Shown here in pieces: positions 63,858-64,000 of a stretch of 64,000 nt of DNA. Each line of letters begins with the position of its first letter. Within the stretch, counting starts at the first letter, position 1. A program made the position numbers and the translations under genes. The stretch spans positions 38,490-102,489 of the forward strand of contig NZ_JACYHB010000016.1 of assembly GCF_014837295.1 (NCBI RefSeq). The letters are read 5' to 3'. The notes below the pieces were generated by a model. The model worked only from the letters and a program-made list of their open reading frames with translations. It was not told the origin of the DNA and ran no database searches. Source of the stretch: Cellulosimicrobium arenosum (GTDB taxonomy: Bacteria > Actinomycetota > Actinomycetes > Actinomycetales > Cellulomonadaceae).

Positions 63858-64000
63858 GGCGTAGACCTCCGGCTCGGTCGTCCCGTCCGGAGAGCTGCGC
63901 CGATAGGGAACCTGCTGGCCCGACGCGTCAGGGCCGCCCGCGACCCGCTGGACCTGCCCGACGGGCCCGTCCGGGGGCAGCGAGACGGGTCGCCCGGTCC
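63858..64000 (-). other. open reading frame to the window edge, undecided
   Basis: This 143-base stretch is in frame with the RDD-FHA gene, without a stop and with GC-rich third positions. It is either an N-terminal extension rich in Gly, Pro and Arg or a non-coding gap. A competing frame ends with TGA overlapping the ATG at 63857, as the other genes in the operon do, but its third positions are less GC-rich. Confidence 0.4.

Overview
The window is very GC-rich chromosomal DNA from an actinobacterium. GC-ending codons, many GTG and TTG starts, ATGA and GTGA gene overlaps, stem-loop terminators without T-tracts, and the gene order tRNA-Trp-secE-nusG-rplK-rplA ... rplJ-rplL-rpoB-rpoC-rpsL-rpsG-fusA-tuf-rpsJ all fit. 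Protein style suggests Micrococcales of the Cellulomonas/Cellulosimicrobium type; this is an inference from family resemblance only. The first 84 bases are an implausible G/C tract next to rpsQ, where rplN would be expected, so the left edge is probably an assembly end.

Bases 116-20161 (minus strand, read right to left) hold the core information-processing operons. They are rplJ-rplL, rpoB-rpoC, rpsL-rpsG-fusA-tuf, and the S10 operon rpsJ-rplC-rplD-rplW-rplB-rpsS-rplV-rpsC-rplP-rpmC-rpsQ. Good promoters are visible before rplJ, rpoB and rpsL, and strong hairpins after tuf, rpoC and rplL. The L11/L1 genes with nusG, secE and tRNA-Trp lie further right (27342-30076).

Between rplA and rplJ, normally neighbours, sits an inserted module (20225-25916, minus). 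It encodes an ECF-like sigma factor, a translationally coupled small protein with a beta-sandwich-like C-terminus, a cytoplasmic subtilase with a complete triad, and a TPR-CHAT caspase-like protease with an intact His/Cys dyad. It looks like a protease-gated sigma-factor signalling or conflict system and is the most interesting feature of the window. Two small membrane-protein genes lie on the other strand next to it.

Bases 30296-45183 are accessory. They hold an ABC exporter with a NarL-type two-component system, an adenosine deaminase, a membrane protein with a YtrA-like GntR regulator, a lipoprotein L,D-transpeptidase and murB. Then come two tandem MFS transporters facing a LacI regulator with twin palindromic operators, a decayed SigE-type sigma gene with its membrane partner, and two MaoC-type hot-dog proteins. 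rpmG and tRNA-Met, -Thr and -Tyr follow, then rarD, yajQ and a HAD phosphatase on the plus strand, and htpX and an FprA-type ferredoxin reductase on the minus strand.

Bases 51821-64000 (minus) form a type VII secretion and phospho-signalling cluster. It runs RDD-FHA protein, PP2C phosphatase, FHA/zinc-ribbon protein, Ser/Thr kinase, FHA-like/winged-helix protein, FHA-FtsK triple ATPase (EccC/EssC-like), WXG100 protein and a small partner. The first five genes overlap by 4 bases each, so a phosphorylation circuit appears to be built into the secretion operon.
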